Source: Chenopodium formosanum (lineage: Eukaryota > Streptophyta > Magnoliopsida > Caryophyllales > Amaranthaceae). Taken from it: a stretch of 64,000 nucleotides of DNA. Under the pieces are notes generated by a model, which was not told the DNA's origin, did no database searches, and worked only from the letters and a program-made list of their open reading frames with translations. Made by a program: the position numbers and the translations under genes. Positions 36,424-47,849 of this stretch are shown piece by piece; position 1 is the first letter of the stretch; each line of letters starts with the position of its first letter. Where the stretch lies: assembly GCA_024500155.1 (NCBI GenBank), contig CM044868.1:36505665-36569664 (forward strand), given 5' to 3'.

Positions 36424-36830
36424 CTAATATGGATCCATCATCCTTTTCTTTATTTTTAAAGTATTTTAAATCTCTAGTTTTAAAGCTTACATCAGATTTG
36501 CATGAGGGTCGGCTATCAAATTTAAAGTTTTTTGACAAAATATAATTGTGAATTTGTAAAATTAAAGTTAAATTAGATATATTAACTCTGTAAAATTTAC
36601 GTAAATGGCTCAAAATAAAAGACTTAAAACTTAAGTATTTCACCATATTTTCAGGAGTATATTTGCCAGATTTATGTCAAAATCAAAAGAGGAACCATCG
36701 TCGCACCATGGTTGAGCTCATGAGCTCCGGAGCTGCACCTGGCCCTATTCACGGAAACCATGTTACATCATCCCTCCATGCAGATGATCATATGGCTCCA
36801 GCACCTGCTCCCTTTTCCAGCTTTTTCTAA
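34504..36830 (+). CDS. PAR1: PAR1 family (photoassimilate-responsive) secreted protein, three exons
   Basis: Exons 34504-34570, 34895-35221 and 36655-36830 join in frame with GT/AG introns to give about 189 residues, the normal family length. Residues 1-23 form a signal peptide (hydrophobic SLLFLFAAIFV core). The mature part has the family pattern: EELPSDLC, SSGKRC, EYQCRTSEV, TDKCVKACGVDR, then GISSDNLLEP, AKLCSPSCYNKCPN, VDLYFKLAEGEG, YLPDLC and MVELMSSGAAPGP. It ends in an Ala/Pro tail (APAPAPF). Conserved cysteines suggest a disulfide-bonded apoplastic protein. PAR1 transcripts in tobacco respond to sugars and virus infection; the molecular function is unknown. No disabling change is seen. 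Intron 2 (1.43 kb) holds a Helitron and a T26 run. It is the only intact host gene in the window. Confidence 0.93.
35549..35965 (-). mobile_element. Short non-autonomous Helitron in PAR1 intron 2
   Basis: On the minus strand it begins TCTATATCTATACTTAGTATT after an A. It ends in a hairpin (ACCCGTGC/GCACGGGT), seven bases (CAGAAGG) and CTAG before T. The structure is complete (417 bp), it has no coding capacity, and it is oriented opposite to PAR1. Confidence 0.82.
36393..36418. repeat. Poly-T run (26 T) in PAR1 intron 2
   Basis: 26 uninterrupted T residues about 240 bp before the third exon; probably an unstable homopolymer, and not the splice-site pyrimidine tract. Confidence 0.95.
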
Positions 36831-36998
36831 AAATATTTAATTTTGATGTCAAAAAATTGAATGAAGAAACCAGAATATATATATTTTTACTGTCAATTTC
36901 ATTGTTGTAAATTTCAATTTAGAGCGAAGAACCAATTATTTTGAGAGAGACATAAAGGGAGATGAGAATTTCATGGTTTTTATTTCTTCGAGAAAATT
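36831..36998. other. PAR1 3' flank
   Basis: AT-rich sequence after the PAR1 stop. It probably includes the 3' UTR and poly(A) site, but no clear AATAAA is present. Nothing else recognised. Confidence 0.5.
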
Positions 36999-37079
36999 GT
37001 GAAAAAAGACCTTTTAAGTGGTCGACTTTTTGAAAAAGGACCGTTTAAGTGAAAACTTGTGAAAAAAGACCGTTTAAGT
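36999..37079. repeat. Three spaced 21-bp repeats
   Basis: GTGAAAAAAGACCTTTTAAGT (36999), TTGAAAAAGGACCGTTTAAGT (37030) and GTGAAAAAAGACCGTTTAAGT (37059) recur at about 30-bp spacing. They mark the border between the PAR1 flank and the gypsy remnant. Confidence 0.85.
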
Positions 37080-37199
37080 TGCATTTTGTTTGTATGGGGT
37101 ACTTGGGTGAACTTGTGCGGTGTTCAACGCCAGAGGTTCTTCAAGTTTCCAACACTCCTCAGTGTCGTGACCTTTTCCTTGGTGATATTTGCAGTGTTT

Positions 37200-38020
37200 A
37201 TTGTGATCCTACTTAGGTGGCCTGGCTTCTGGAACCGGATCTTTAATAGGTCCTATGGGCATGACTAGTCCTTTGTGGTGTAGCTTTTCGAAGTTTGTCT
37301 CGTAACTCATACCTAGTGGAGTGAATACTCTTTTTGACATTCGGATTTGTTGTTCAGAAGTGGGCGTAGCATGTATTTCTTTAGTGGGAGAGGAAGAAAA
37401 ATGATGGTCGTTCTTCTTTCCTTTCGCATTATCTACTTTCAAAAGATCGTCTTTGATGTTAATGCCTATATCATAGACAACATTGAAAGTATTCAAGTTC
37501 TGTTGATATTTCAAGTGCTTTGAATACTATTTTTGTAGGTTCTTGATGAACATCCTTACAGACTCTTTTTCAGTAAGAACTTCAACCATATTAGCGGAAG
37601 TTTCCTTCCACTTGTTGAAGAAAGAGGTGAACCCTTCGTTTTCCTTTTGCTTTAGCATCTCCAGTTGTCTATGGTCAGTTTCAACTTGAAAGTTGCACTT
37701 ATATCTATCAATGAAAGCGTTTATTATTCCATCCCAAGTAGAGGTCTTCTCTTTATCAAGAGAAAAGAACCAATGTTGAACTTAGGGATGTCATTGAAAT
37801 TGAACTTATGCGGAAGAAGTTCCTTGTCCACTAATACGTACCCCTTGTGAGCTAATGCCTTGGAATCTATAGTCATTGGAGAGTTTGCTTACGCTTTCTT
37901 GCATGGGCTCCATTTGTTGCTTCACAAGGTCATTAATTTGAAGGGCCATAGCCATCATCAATTCATTCATGTTATCCACGTCCTTCCTAAGTTCGTTGAC
38001 TTCTTTCTAAGACCCCGTTA
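37200..38020 (-). pseudogene. Ty3/gypsy gag remnant
   Basis: The minus-strand frame reads SLDKEKTSTWDGIINAFIDR then YKCNFQVETDHRQLEMLKQK, FFNKWKETSANMVEVLTEKE and VRMFIKNLQ. This is the plant retrotransposon gag pattern (WxxLxxAFxxxY, FxxYxxRW, EKExVxMFIxTL). A TAG follows LQK, and the continuation to about 37209 (KYQQNLNTF, MPIGPIKDPVPEARPPK) is in an adjacent open frame. An upstream segment (about 38000-37860) resembles ELRKDVDNMNELMMAMALQI. No protease or RT follows before the window passes into the PAR1 flank, so the element is strongly truncated. Confidence 0.7.
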
Positions 38021-40253
38021 TCTTCTTAGCTTTTCTCTTTTGTCGAATTGGTTTATTAAAAAGTTGTACTTGGATAAAAGTATTATCCTTGATTAACGCC
38101 CTTCTCTCCTTGACTAAGTGCTGTGGAAAGGGAAGTTAGGGATACTTTATTGACTATTTGACTCAAATTGTATTCAACATGCAATAGATGAGAAGAAATC
38201 ATGGAAAAATGAGGGATCATAAGCATGGAAAAACCGTGTAGAGAGTGGAAAAATGATATAAATGGAGATATATGGAAGAATTAGGAATAGAATGGACCCC
38301 TAACTCAAATGACGAAAAAATCGACTCATGCATGAACCTAACACATGGTCATGGTGTACAAAGTGTGTGAATACTTGTGAGTGTATATGATGTGTTCAAG
38401 ACTCGTATTATGACCGTGTGACTAGACTATGTGACTAGACTCAAACAAAGACTAAGTTAAGACTTCACGTATGTGCACCAAACTGGACAGGTTGTAGTAT
38501 TTTAGTCATAACTTTTGATCTGTGACTCTGAATTGACGAAACCAAAGCCAAATGAAAGATAAAACTCGGGGCTATAGATCCATAGGTTGTAAGATTCATA
38601 ACTCTTTCTAGAACTCCGGCTATGACTGGGTAGTTGGGGATGATGGTACAAATCCAACCAAAAAGAGATTGAACCTGCCCTAAAAAGAGGCCTCTATTTT
38701 ATTCTTCTCGTATTCATGGGCGCTTTCTGACCAACATGCAATCATTAGGTTAACCCTAAACCTGTTTAATCTATGTTGATTGAATATTAATGCACAAACA
38801 AAACTATTATTGGCGACCACTTGAATTATAATCATATTAACCTAAACAAGATTATTAATTATCTTATTAAGCGTGATTATAAGTACAAATTCTTTTTAAA
38901 CATGATTAAAAGACCTAATCAAGCAATAATAATAATATATCAAGCAACATAACAACAATAACCATCATCATAATTATATAAATCTCCATCTCATGAAAGC
39001 ATAATAATATTAATAGCAAGTTCCTAGGCATGATACTAATAAGATTAATAACAATACCTATCATCTCACTAAACCATAAAGATTAAAGCTTTATCCCTAA
39101 CATGATACTAACATGATAGAAGAAAAGAATAAGAAGCATCATAGAAACATAAATGATATTAGAAATTTAGTTATCACCCTAAACACGATACTAGAAAACA
39201 ATAAAAGCATCCGAACATGATACTAGGAATCAAAATAATCAAAGCATGAGAATAACAATTAAACTACTTACTTGGATGCCTCGTATCTCTGTCTTTCACG
39301 TTTAGGGTGAAGGCAACTTCGAACATGGCTAGGTGTATCTAGATTTAATGTTGTAGAATTTTGTGAGAGGGAAGGTTTAGAAAAAGAATAGAGAGAGAAT
39401 ATACTTTAGTTTTTAGAGAGAGAATAAACTTTAGCTTTTAGAGAGAGAGAATCGAGATTGTTGGTTATTGTTAATGAATAAAAACGAGGAGATATGACCC
39501 CTATTTATAGAAAAATAGTTCGAAAATGATAGAAAATACTTCAAGTTCTATACAGAATAAAACTAGGCATATGTCGCCAGGCGACAGACGTTAGCGCCAG
39601 GAGATAGACTTTGTCATCTGGCGACAGACACTGTCGTCTCGGCGACAAACTCTATCGTTTCGCGCTAATTAAAAGATAAAACGCGTTTTGTACGGAATCC
39701 TTTTCTTAATATGGTTAAGTAGCAAATTTTGTGTTTATCAAATTAAAACTGTATTTATCATAAAACATTTATTTTATTCCAAGTAAAACTCTTTAAAATA
39801 TAATTATCAATCCTAATACTATTAGAATTTAAAAGAACCTTCTAGATTATTCTAGAATATTAAAATTCAATCCTAATAACTTTAGGAATAATAATTAATA
39901 AACCCTCCTCTAGATCATTGGGCCGCATATAAAATTCATTTCGGGTCCACATTAGTATTTTGGCCACAACTTGCTCATTATTCATCGGAATTGGGCTTAT
40001 AATATATCGTTAGAAAAATCTTCTAAAGCCTGATCAAACTACACTATTATTGGACACTTATCATGGACCAAACTATAATGGAATAGATATTTTCATAAAT
40101 AGAGTATATTTTCTGAAACAAAAAGAGAGATATTTTAATAAAAAACAACCGCATCACTAGACTTTCACACTTTCACTTTGTTTGATAATCAAATGACGTG
40201 AAAGGTATTCTTCACTAGATTTGGTTTTTGGGAGACACATTTGGGTGTCTACA
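38021..40253 (-). repeat. Leader and 5' LTR of the degraded gypsy element
   Basis: On the minus strand the LTR begins TGTAGACACCCAAATGTG at 40253, directly against copia sequence. Inside are a TATA-like inverted motif (ATTTATAG near 39503), a GAGAGAGAATA repeat segment (39390-39450) and a 20-bp tandem repeat (39572-39651). The LTR end and primer-binding site cannot be fixed; the remainder to 38021 is untranslated leader with no gene seen. Confidence 0.5.
39572..39651. repeat. 20-bp tandem repeat, four units
   Basis: Four consecutive 20-bp units share GCGACAGAC-like cores (for example TGTCGCCAGGCGACAGACGT, then TGTCATCTGGCGACAGACAC). Each unit contains TGTCGCC/GGCGACA arms or degenerate forms that can fold back. 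A partial fifth unit follows. Confidence 0.85.
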
Positions 40254-41001
40254 CTATGTCAACTTTACGTCGCATAAATCGTAATCGTTTGAAAAGTTTA
40301 AAGAATTTCAGAGTGAAGTTGAAAATCATCTTTGCAAGAAAATCAAAGCCCTTCGATCGGATAAAGGTGGTTATAATTGAGCCAAGATTTCGATGATCGT
40401 CTGAAAGAAAAGAGTATACTTTCAAAATTGACACCTATAGGAACTCTACAATAGAACAGATTATCTGAAAGGAGAAAGCGAACCTTATTGGACATGGTAC
40501 GATTAACAATGGGTCTTAGTGATTTTCCTATCTCATTTTGGGGACATGCACTTCTAACTGTGACACTAACACTGAACCGTGCTCCATCAAAAGCTGTAGA
40601 ATAGACTCCTTACGAGCTATGGACGAAGAAACCTCCTAGGTGTTCTTTTTTAAAGATGTGGGGATGCGAAGCATATGTCAAGAAATTAATATTTGAAAAT
40701 CTTCACCCCAAATATGACAAGGTTTTCTATGTGGGCTACCCAAAAGAAACCAAAGGGTATTTCTTCTACAATAAATCCGAGCACAAAGTGTTTGTTGCTC
40801 GACATAATGTCTATTTTTGAGAAGGAACAACTTTCCAAAATGACAAGTGGGAGGAAAATCGAACTAGGCGAAGTTTGAGAGGACGAGCAACAAAATCAAA
40901 TTGACAATAAAGTGCTCAAACAGCATCTGTTGACCCTGGTCAAAATGTGCAAAGTCAAACCGACAATGCAAATGCTCATTCCGTTACCCTGCATAGGTCG
41001 C
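40254..41001 (+). pseudogene. Ty1/copia integrase fragment (copia-4)
   Basis: It is the same family as copia-1 to copia-3: it begins within the integrase core (matching TATGTC...CGCATAAATC) and runs through SDKGG-type sequence, the integrase C-terminal region (CEAYVKK, YVGYPKETKGY) to the linker before RT. Both sides are cut: by a gypsy LTR on the left and an Athila LTR on the right (after GCATAGGTCGC). Stops and frameshifts are frequent. Confidence 0.88.
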
Positions 41002-42649
41002 TGATGAGTGTCATTTATGGCACTCATTTAGTTCTTTTTAGGGTGAATTTCATGTTATTCTATAGTCTTTTTACATTGCTTTTCCTTAATTTTACTCTTT
41101 ATATCTTTTAGTTTGCATTTTCTTTGTTGGATTTCTTTCTTTATGCATTTCTTGGTTTATTTTGTTATTTTCTCTTTTATTTTGCTTGTTTCCTTTATTT
41201 TTCAGGTTAAGGTCGTTATCCAAGTTTTACGAGGCCTCTTTCCAAGTTTGGCATTGATTAGGATGTCTAATGTTCTCCATTTGAAGCTCAATCATGGAGA
41301 AGTGCAAGTTCCTAAGTCCTTGAGTTGCGCCTTTAAGTCGTGGGGGCATGATTTCTAGTGTTGAACCCAAAAACAAAGAGTTTAAAAACTGAAAGGTCCC
41401 GTGTTTATCAAGATCATTAAGTGGAACGCACGAGGAGCATCGGCATGATAGGGAAAAAGGCTGCCCTGTTCCTAATCGCGGGCACACGCGGCTATGGCGC
41501 AGCCGCACGGCCTGGTGGTGCAGGCGCGCGACATGGTGGCACGGGCGCGCCTCTCCCGGGCACGCCTGTCTGGGTCTATGTTCCATACCCAGATTTGCGC
41601 GGCTGCGCTCTCATTTATAGTTGGTCGCACCTATATGGGTTTATTTGGGGACGATCTAACTAACTTCTCTTAGTTAGTTTTACTATAAATAGATTTTCTT
41701 TCTATTTTTAGAGGAGAGAATTAATTCAGAATTGAGAATAGAATTAGAATTAGAATTTTAGAGAGAGAAACTGTAGATTGTAGAGAGAGAAGTTCTTGAT
41801 TGATGATTGAAGATAGGTAATTCTAACATTTTTTCTATTGAATTGAAGCAAATTTGGAAGGATTTCTTTTACATTAATGCAATCTTTAGCTTATCATTTC
41901 AATTGCTTTGTTGATTGTTCAAGTTTTAATTGAATTTGTGATTGAATTAGTTCTATTGATATGATGATGATGAAATTGTTGATTAGCTTAGTTTTGATCT
42001 TAATTTCAATGGGTTGTGAGTAGTTCTCTTGCTAGGGGAACGGTGAAGCATGTATGAGTGATGGATTGATGCTAATTGGGGGGAAATTGATGTAGTTGAT
42101 GTTTTGATTAAATTGGTTGATTGATTAAGTGCATGTGTGTGATAAATTGAAGAGTAGCTAACTTTGATTGTTACACTAGAATGCATTGTAAGCTTGCATT
42201 GATAAGGAAAATTGATTTGTGGCTTACTTTTGTCGATTTAGTAGGTTTGCAAGGTTCCTAGATAGAGTCTCTCGTAGTTGGCGCTAGCTTAACCTCTAGG
42301 AGATTAGCTTACCTTACTCTCTTGATTTCTTAATTGATTTTCCCTCGCAACACTTGACTTAGTCATCTCCAATCCCAATTAGCTATATCCATTCTGAGTA
42401 CATGCGGATCCTAACCCTAGTGCTTGATAAATTTTATTTCATTTTTATTGTTTGATTGTTTTGAATATACACACCTCACTTTATTGCTTTGATATAGCTT
42501 AGCTTTGACTTAAGCATTCACCTCCCATTCCTAAAGGTTCGACCCTCGACTTAATGTATGCTTGTATAAGGGTGTGTTGAGATATTACAAATTTTGTTTT
42601 GACCAAGGGTAGATTAGTTTTCAACAACCTAGTCTCACCCTAGATAAAA
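41002..42649 (+). repeat. Athila 5' LTR (about 1.65 kb)
   Basis: It starts TGATGAGTGTCATTTATGGC, inserted in copia-4, and contains CTATAAATAG at 41683-41692. The end region (CTAGTCTCACCCTAGATAA) is followed by an Athila primer-binding site. Near the end it shares phrases with the LTRs at 18592 and 32216 (in inverse orientation), so these are related families. A GC-rich GCGC/CACGG stretch lies about 41450-41570. The exact 3' border is uncertain by a few bases. Confidence 0.8.
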
Positions 42650-42651
42650 AA

Positions 42652-42669
42652 CAGCGCCGTTGCTGGGGA
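42652..42669 (+). other. Athila primer-binding site
   Basis: CAGCGCCGTTGCTGGGGA differs from the common Athila site TGGCGCCGTTGCCGGGGA by three bases, all C/T or G/A transitions. Confidence 0.8.
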
Positions 42670-42760
42670 GTGGTGTAGATGATTGTTTTTGTTGTTAAGT
42701 CTATTTCACCTTAATCTAAAAATACAAAAAGATTTTTCTCTTTAGGCTACATTTGTAGTC

Positions 42761-45500
42761 GTGCTATTGATATTTTCTTTGAGTTTTTATATGCGTAGGA
42801 TAAGAGGAAGGAATTTAGTGCCTCTTGATCCGAAAATCGAGAGAACAATAACAAGGATAAGGGTTGATAATCGTTCTTTCAGTCCAAGCTCTCTAAGAGA
42901 AGAAATTCACCAAGAAAGAGAAGAGGAGGATCAAGTAAGCATGGGAGATAATCCAAGAGTTGCCTTGAAGGATTTGGGAATTCTCGGTGCATATAGGTTT
43001 GAAAGTGGGATTGCATTGCCAACAACACCGGCAAATGACTTTGAAATAAGTCCGGCAATGATCACATTGATCGAAAGGAGACAATTTAGTGGGGCTAAGA
43101 TTGAGAGTCCGCTAAACCATCTCAAAGAGTTCGAGAAGTATTATAACACTATTAAAGTGAATGGTGTTTCTCAAGAGTTTATCCGGCTCAAGTTGTTCCC
43201 CTTCTCTCTCATAGGTCGAGCCTTGGAATGGTTAGACAAGGAGGTCAAGCCAAATTCTCTTAGAACATGGAATGAAGTTACCAAGGAATTCTTGTCTAGG
43301 TTCTACCCACAAAAGAAAATGGCAGAGGCAAGGACTTTGATCCAAAGTTTCAAGCAAAAACCTAGTGAGAGCTTGTATGAAGCTTGGGAAAGGTATAAGG
43401 AGTATCAAAGAGAATGTCCCCATCATGGCATCCCAACCTATCAAATCATTAAAATTTTCTATGGAGGGTTGAGTCCTCAAGGAAAATCATGTCTTGATGC
43501 GTGAGCCGGAGGCCTAATCATGAACAAAATCGAATAAGAGATTGTGGTCATGATAGAAGATGTGGTGCACCTTTATATGGATTGGCAAGAAGGAGAAATA
43601 GAGTCTTTGAGCAAGAATGGATCAACGGTTTATTTGGTTGATCACCTTAATGCCATCAACAATCTATCCTCTCAAATTACAAGTTTGGGAAAGAAGATGA
43701 CAACTATCAAGGCTAAGCTTGAGAGTGCAACTTCCAATGCACAATGTCATCCCTCCCACATTAAAGGAAAATGTACATCTTCTAACTCTACTCCTCCTTC
43801 TATTTCTAACAGTATTCCCAATGGATGCTTATTTTGTGATATTTGTGGTTCTTATGACCATGATGCTTCTACTTGTTCAAATGGGTTTGAAAATCTTGAT
43901 GATGGTGAAAGTAGTGAATGTGAACATGTGAATTTTGTCTCAAACAATAACAATGGTCAAAGGTTTGATGGACCAAGAAACTTTGGAAATAGAAATTCTC
44001 ACCAACAAGGTGGATTGGATAACTATAACAATGGTAATTATAGTAACTAAGGAAACCAAGGTTTCCGAGGGAACTATAATAACCAAGGTTATGGTAATCA
44101 AAACTAAGGCCAAGGTTATGGAAATCAAAGCAAATCTCAAGGCTTTGGTGGCCAAAACCAAAATTTTGGCAACAATCAAAATCGTGGCAATTGGAACAAT
44201 CAAAATATGGGGAATTTTCAAAACAACCAAAGGGGACCCCCACCCGTATTTTGTCCAAAACCTCAAGGTGTTTGTGAAAATTCCTATTCTCAATCGTCCA
44301 AGTTCTATTTGGAGGAGATAATTGAAAATCAAACAAAAAACTTATATACCTATATGGCAGTGCGCGATAAGAAATTTAATGAGATCATGACACATAACAA
44401 AATTCTTGAGACACAAATCACACAACTAGCAAACACTTTGAAAGATTGTGCTAGTCCTTCTTCATTGCCTTCTGAAGGAGTTGATCCTAAGAAACCCGTT
44501 TACTCTATAACCACAAGGAATGAAAAATTTCTTGAATAGAGTGTTTCTAAGGATTGTGAGGAGGACACGAAGAAGAGTGTTTCAAGTGAGCAAAAAGAGG
44601 AAGATGTGTTAAAAGATATGAGAAAAGAAGAGAGCCATGAGAAAAAGAAGAGTGATGAGAGAAAGCAAGAGGAAGTGAGAAAACCCGACCTCCTATATCC
44701 CTAAAAGTTTATGAAGAACAAACTAGATGAACAATTTGGGAGATTTCTTGAAAAGTTGAAGGAGGTCCATCTTTCTTTCCTTCTTATTGAAGCCATGACC
44801 CAAATGCCTAGATATTCCAAATTCCTTAAGGATATCTTGAGTGGAAAGAGAGATTGTAATGAGATAGATTTGGTAGAGCTAGGTGAGTGTTGTAGTGCCT
44901 TGATTCACAATGACCTCCCCAAGAAGATGAAAGATCCGGGCAATTTCTCCATTTCTTGCAAAATCAAGAGTAAGTTGTTTGAGAATGCTTTGTGTGATTT
45001 GGGTGATAGTGTGAGTATAATGCCCTTTTAGGTCTTCATGAAGTTAAATCTAGGCTAACTTCTTCCTACCAACATGACTTTGCAATTGGCCGATAGGTCC
45101 ATCAAGTTTCGAAAGGGAAGAGTTGAGGATGTTCCTCTTAAGATAGGTGGTTTTACAATTCCCATTGATTTCATTGTGCTTGAAATAGAAGAAGATGACC
45201 ACATTCCTATTATCTTAAGGGAGGCCTTATTACTTTGAGAGTTGGTAACAAGAAAGAGAGCTTTGAGCAAAAACCAATACATAAGTCCTTATCCCTTGTG
45301 AAAGGAATCAAGAGTGATGATTCCCTTCGTGTTTTTTTATAATGTGTATGTGATTGATTCTTCATCTAACAATGTTCATGATATTTTTGATGATGTACTT
45401 GTGGGTTTTTATTGCATGAAAGTCAGTGAAGATAAGAAGGAGCTTTCAAAGGCTATGAACGAAGAGGAGATTAACATTCCTCATTAGTTTGAGCTCTACT
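42761..45500 (+). pseudogene. Athila gag-protease polyprotein remnant
   Basis: One reading frame from 42761 to about 45031 is broken only by stops (at about 43502, 43535, 44048, 44105, 44537, 44702). It starts with the Athila-like basic N-terminus (RGRNLVPLDPKIERT). The gag core follows (LKLFPFSLIGRALEWLDKE, then WNEVTKEFLSRFYP and SLYEAWERYKEYQRECPHHG). A CDICGSYDHDASTC zinc knuckle lies near 43836-43877, and then an Asn/Gly-rich repeat (NNQGYGNQN). The aspartic protease region ends near 45000, with CDLGDSVSIMP where CDLGASVNLMP-like sequence is usual. A second part of protease (PIDFIVLEIEEDDHIPIIL) continues to about 45240. RT and integrase are missing, so this copy is internally deleted. 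Confidence 0.85.
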
Positions 45501-45745
45501 CTCGAGAGGAGGAGGAGGATTCCATGGAGGCAACCCTGAGATTTCTAACCTTTTCTTTTGATTTCTATTTTTCTTAATTTTCTTTCTTTTAGTTTCTTTT
45601 CTTTTCTTTCAATTGTTTTTCTTTTGGATTTATAGGTTAAATTCTTGGAGTTGGATTACATCAAGTGAGAACGAGCAATGGAATGGTGTTTTGTGGTTTT
45701 GATGTGCTTGTATTCAATTTTTTCAAAATTATGAGGTAAAGGGGT
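45501..45745 (+). other. Athila-flanking T-rich stretch
   Basis: TTTCTTTT-rich sequence after the protease remnant, with no gene. It ends at the GGGGT target duplication of the next solo LTR. Confidence 0.4.
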
Positions 45746-46197
45746 TGTTTTGGGTGTTTTTGCCCCTCGGGAGAGTTACGTCACAAAAACAACGGAGACT
45801 CCGGATGGTAGAGCTCCGTCTCCAACGATCAAGTTAGTAACTTGAAAGAGAATAAAGAGTACGGAAATTTAGGTGGGGATCTGCTTGGATTCCAAGCTCA
45901 GGTGTTTCTTTGATGAGCGAGAAAGTAGGTGTAGTAAATGATTCAATGTGTCCCCAAAATAGGGAAATATCTCCCTATTTATAGGGTCGTTGGAGAATGT
46001 GCCCCTATCTAGATAACTTGACCTAGGTTTTGGTGGGTTGCGCCAAATTACGACGCTTCTTGGGATTTGGACCCTTTCAGAGACTTATCTAAAGGGGACA
46101 CGTGTTAAAAGGTTATTGGGCAACTTGGGCCATCCTGAACTCGACACATGGCCTCCTCTCATTGGTCCACATGTCTAGGGTATTTTTACCCTAAAGA
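45746..46197 (-). mobile_element. Solo LTR of the Tat-type gypsy family
   Basis: It is the inverse of the LTR at 47325-47816 with clear similarity throughout: the TATA segment CCTATAAATAGGGAGAT, GAAACACCTGAGCTTGGAATCC and the end CACCCAAAACA. It is flanked by GGGGT on both sides (45741-45745 and 46198-46202). Its start has mutated from TG to TC. There is no internal sequence. Confidence 0.88.
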
Positions 46198-46202
46198 GGG
46201 GT

Positions 46203-47324
46203 AAGAATTGATAGTAAGGTAAGATAGGAAATTTGCGCTTAAGTTTGAAGAAAATTTGAACTTGGTGAGTTCATCGTGGTGCTACCATTATTTTAGGGGT
46301 GTTAAACCAACATTTTCATAATTTAGAAACTGATCGTTATGATGGGGTCAAAAATCCCGGAATGATAGTTTTTGAAGCACCCACACATGAACGCACCAAG
46401 GAGAAGTGCATGAGGGGCATCATCTGGCGTGGGCGCGCCTAGCCCGTGTGCGGCCACGCGCGATGCTAGCACGGGCGTGCTGCCACGCACCCCCCATCCG
46501 AGCTTATCTTTTCTTTCTTCTTCTTTTTTTCCCCTCATTTGCCCTTCACCTTCATTTCTCATGCACTCTTAACCCTTCACCCTCATCTGCACCGCACCAT
46601 ACCTTACTCACTTTCATCAATTTTCACTCAAATTCCTCCAAATTTCCATTACAATTCATCAAATCCTCTTTTAATTCTTCCATTTTTAACAAAATTCATA
46701 CTACATTTCATCCATAACAACCACCATTCTCTCTCCTCCATTGTTATAACTAATTTAGGGACTTTCGTGTGGGTGGAAGTTGGTGGCTAAAGATTGCTCT
46801 AACTTGCTTCTTGTATGGTATAATCATCTACTCGTACTTTTAATTGCTTTATTATACAATATAATTGCATGTATTAGATAGTTCATGGGTATGAATAGTA
46901 GTAGTATGTATTTTGGAGGTTTTGATGGTTGAAATTGGATTTTGGTTGGTTATTTGTGATGTATGATGATTGATTATTGCTTACATTGTGTTGTTTGTGT
47001 AGCAAGATTGATCGTAATTGTTGAGAATTGTTGTGGTCGGATTTTTGGTAGTGTTACATTGATAATGTTGAGCTTTGTTTCTTGGTTCCTTTTTGCTTAG
47101 TGTATGGTTAGAATGCATTTGTTGGCTTGAATTGGTGGTAATTGTGTACATTTGGGATTGCTTGACTTTGGTAGTGAGTTGATTCATGTCGGTAATGGTA
47201 AAGGAGTTTGAATGAAGCATTCTAGATTGTTGGTTGGAGTTTCTTGTTGTGATTGTGGTGTATTGAGTTACTATCTTTTAAAATTCATCATGTCTAAACA
47301 TATCAAAAGCCTCCTCAAGAAACG
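46203..47324. other. Unclassified sequence between LTRs
   Basis: 46380-46500 is GC-rich (GGGCGCGCC, GCCACGCGCGATGC) and recalls the GC island of the Athila LTR at 41450. 46500-46730 is pyrimidine-rich (TTCACCTTCATTT). The rest is AT-rich with GTTG words. Probably more retrotransposon sequence; no protein recognised. Confidence 0.35.
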
Positions 47325-47816
47325 TGTTTAGGGTAATTTTACCCCGCCACGTTGTCCAATCAGAGGATGACATGTTTCAGCCTCAGGATGGCCCAAAGTG
47401 GACCAATCCCTGCTTGACACGTGTCACTCTAGAAATTAAGGGAAAAAAGGCGGCCTTCAGGCCCAAATCCCGAGAAAGCCGCAAAACGGCGCAACCCACC
47501 AATGATTAGGGTTCAGTGACCTAATTAGGGGCACAATTCCCATAGACCCTATAAATAGGGAGATGTCCCTCTTTTTGAGGGCACGTTTTTACCATTTATT
47601 ACACTTGCATTCTCTCACATCAGAGAAACACCTAAGCTTGGAATCCGAGCAGATACCAACCTTAATTTCCGTCCTCTTTATTCCTTTTCAAGTTACTAAC
47701 TTGACCGTCGGAGGCGGAGCTCCAACCACCCGGAGTCTCCGTTATTTTGCAGGTACAGCTCGGCCGGATCAGACTTCGTGTTGTAACTCTCCCGAGGGAC
47801 AAAAACACCCAAAACA
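47325..47816 (+). repeat. 5' LTR of Tat-type Ty3/gypsy element
   Basis: TGTTTAGGG...CCAAAACA, 492 bp, with a TATA box CTATAAATAG (47549-47558). It is followed by TTTGGCGCCATAGGTGGGGA, a primer-binding region like those of Tat-type elements. The 3' LTR is outside the window. Confidence 0.85.
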
Positions 47817-47849
47817 TTTGGCGCCATAGGTGGGGAGAGTGCCTCGAAG

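Noticed and set aside
36338..36646. Lys-rich ORF across the PAR1 intron 2 poly-T run
   Set aside because: It depends on the homopolymer and lies in an intron; no similarity to a known protein.
43869..44336. Minus-strand ORFs opposite the Athila gag
   Set aside because: Shadow frames of the Asn/Gly-rich gag repeat; the plus frame has the zinc knuckle and gag motifs.
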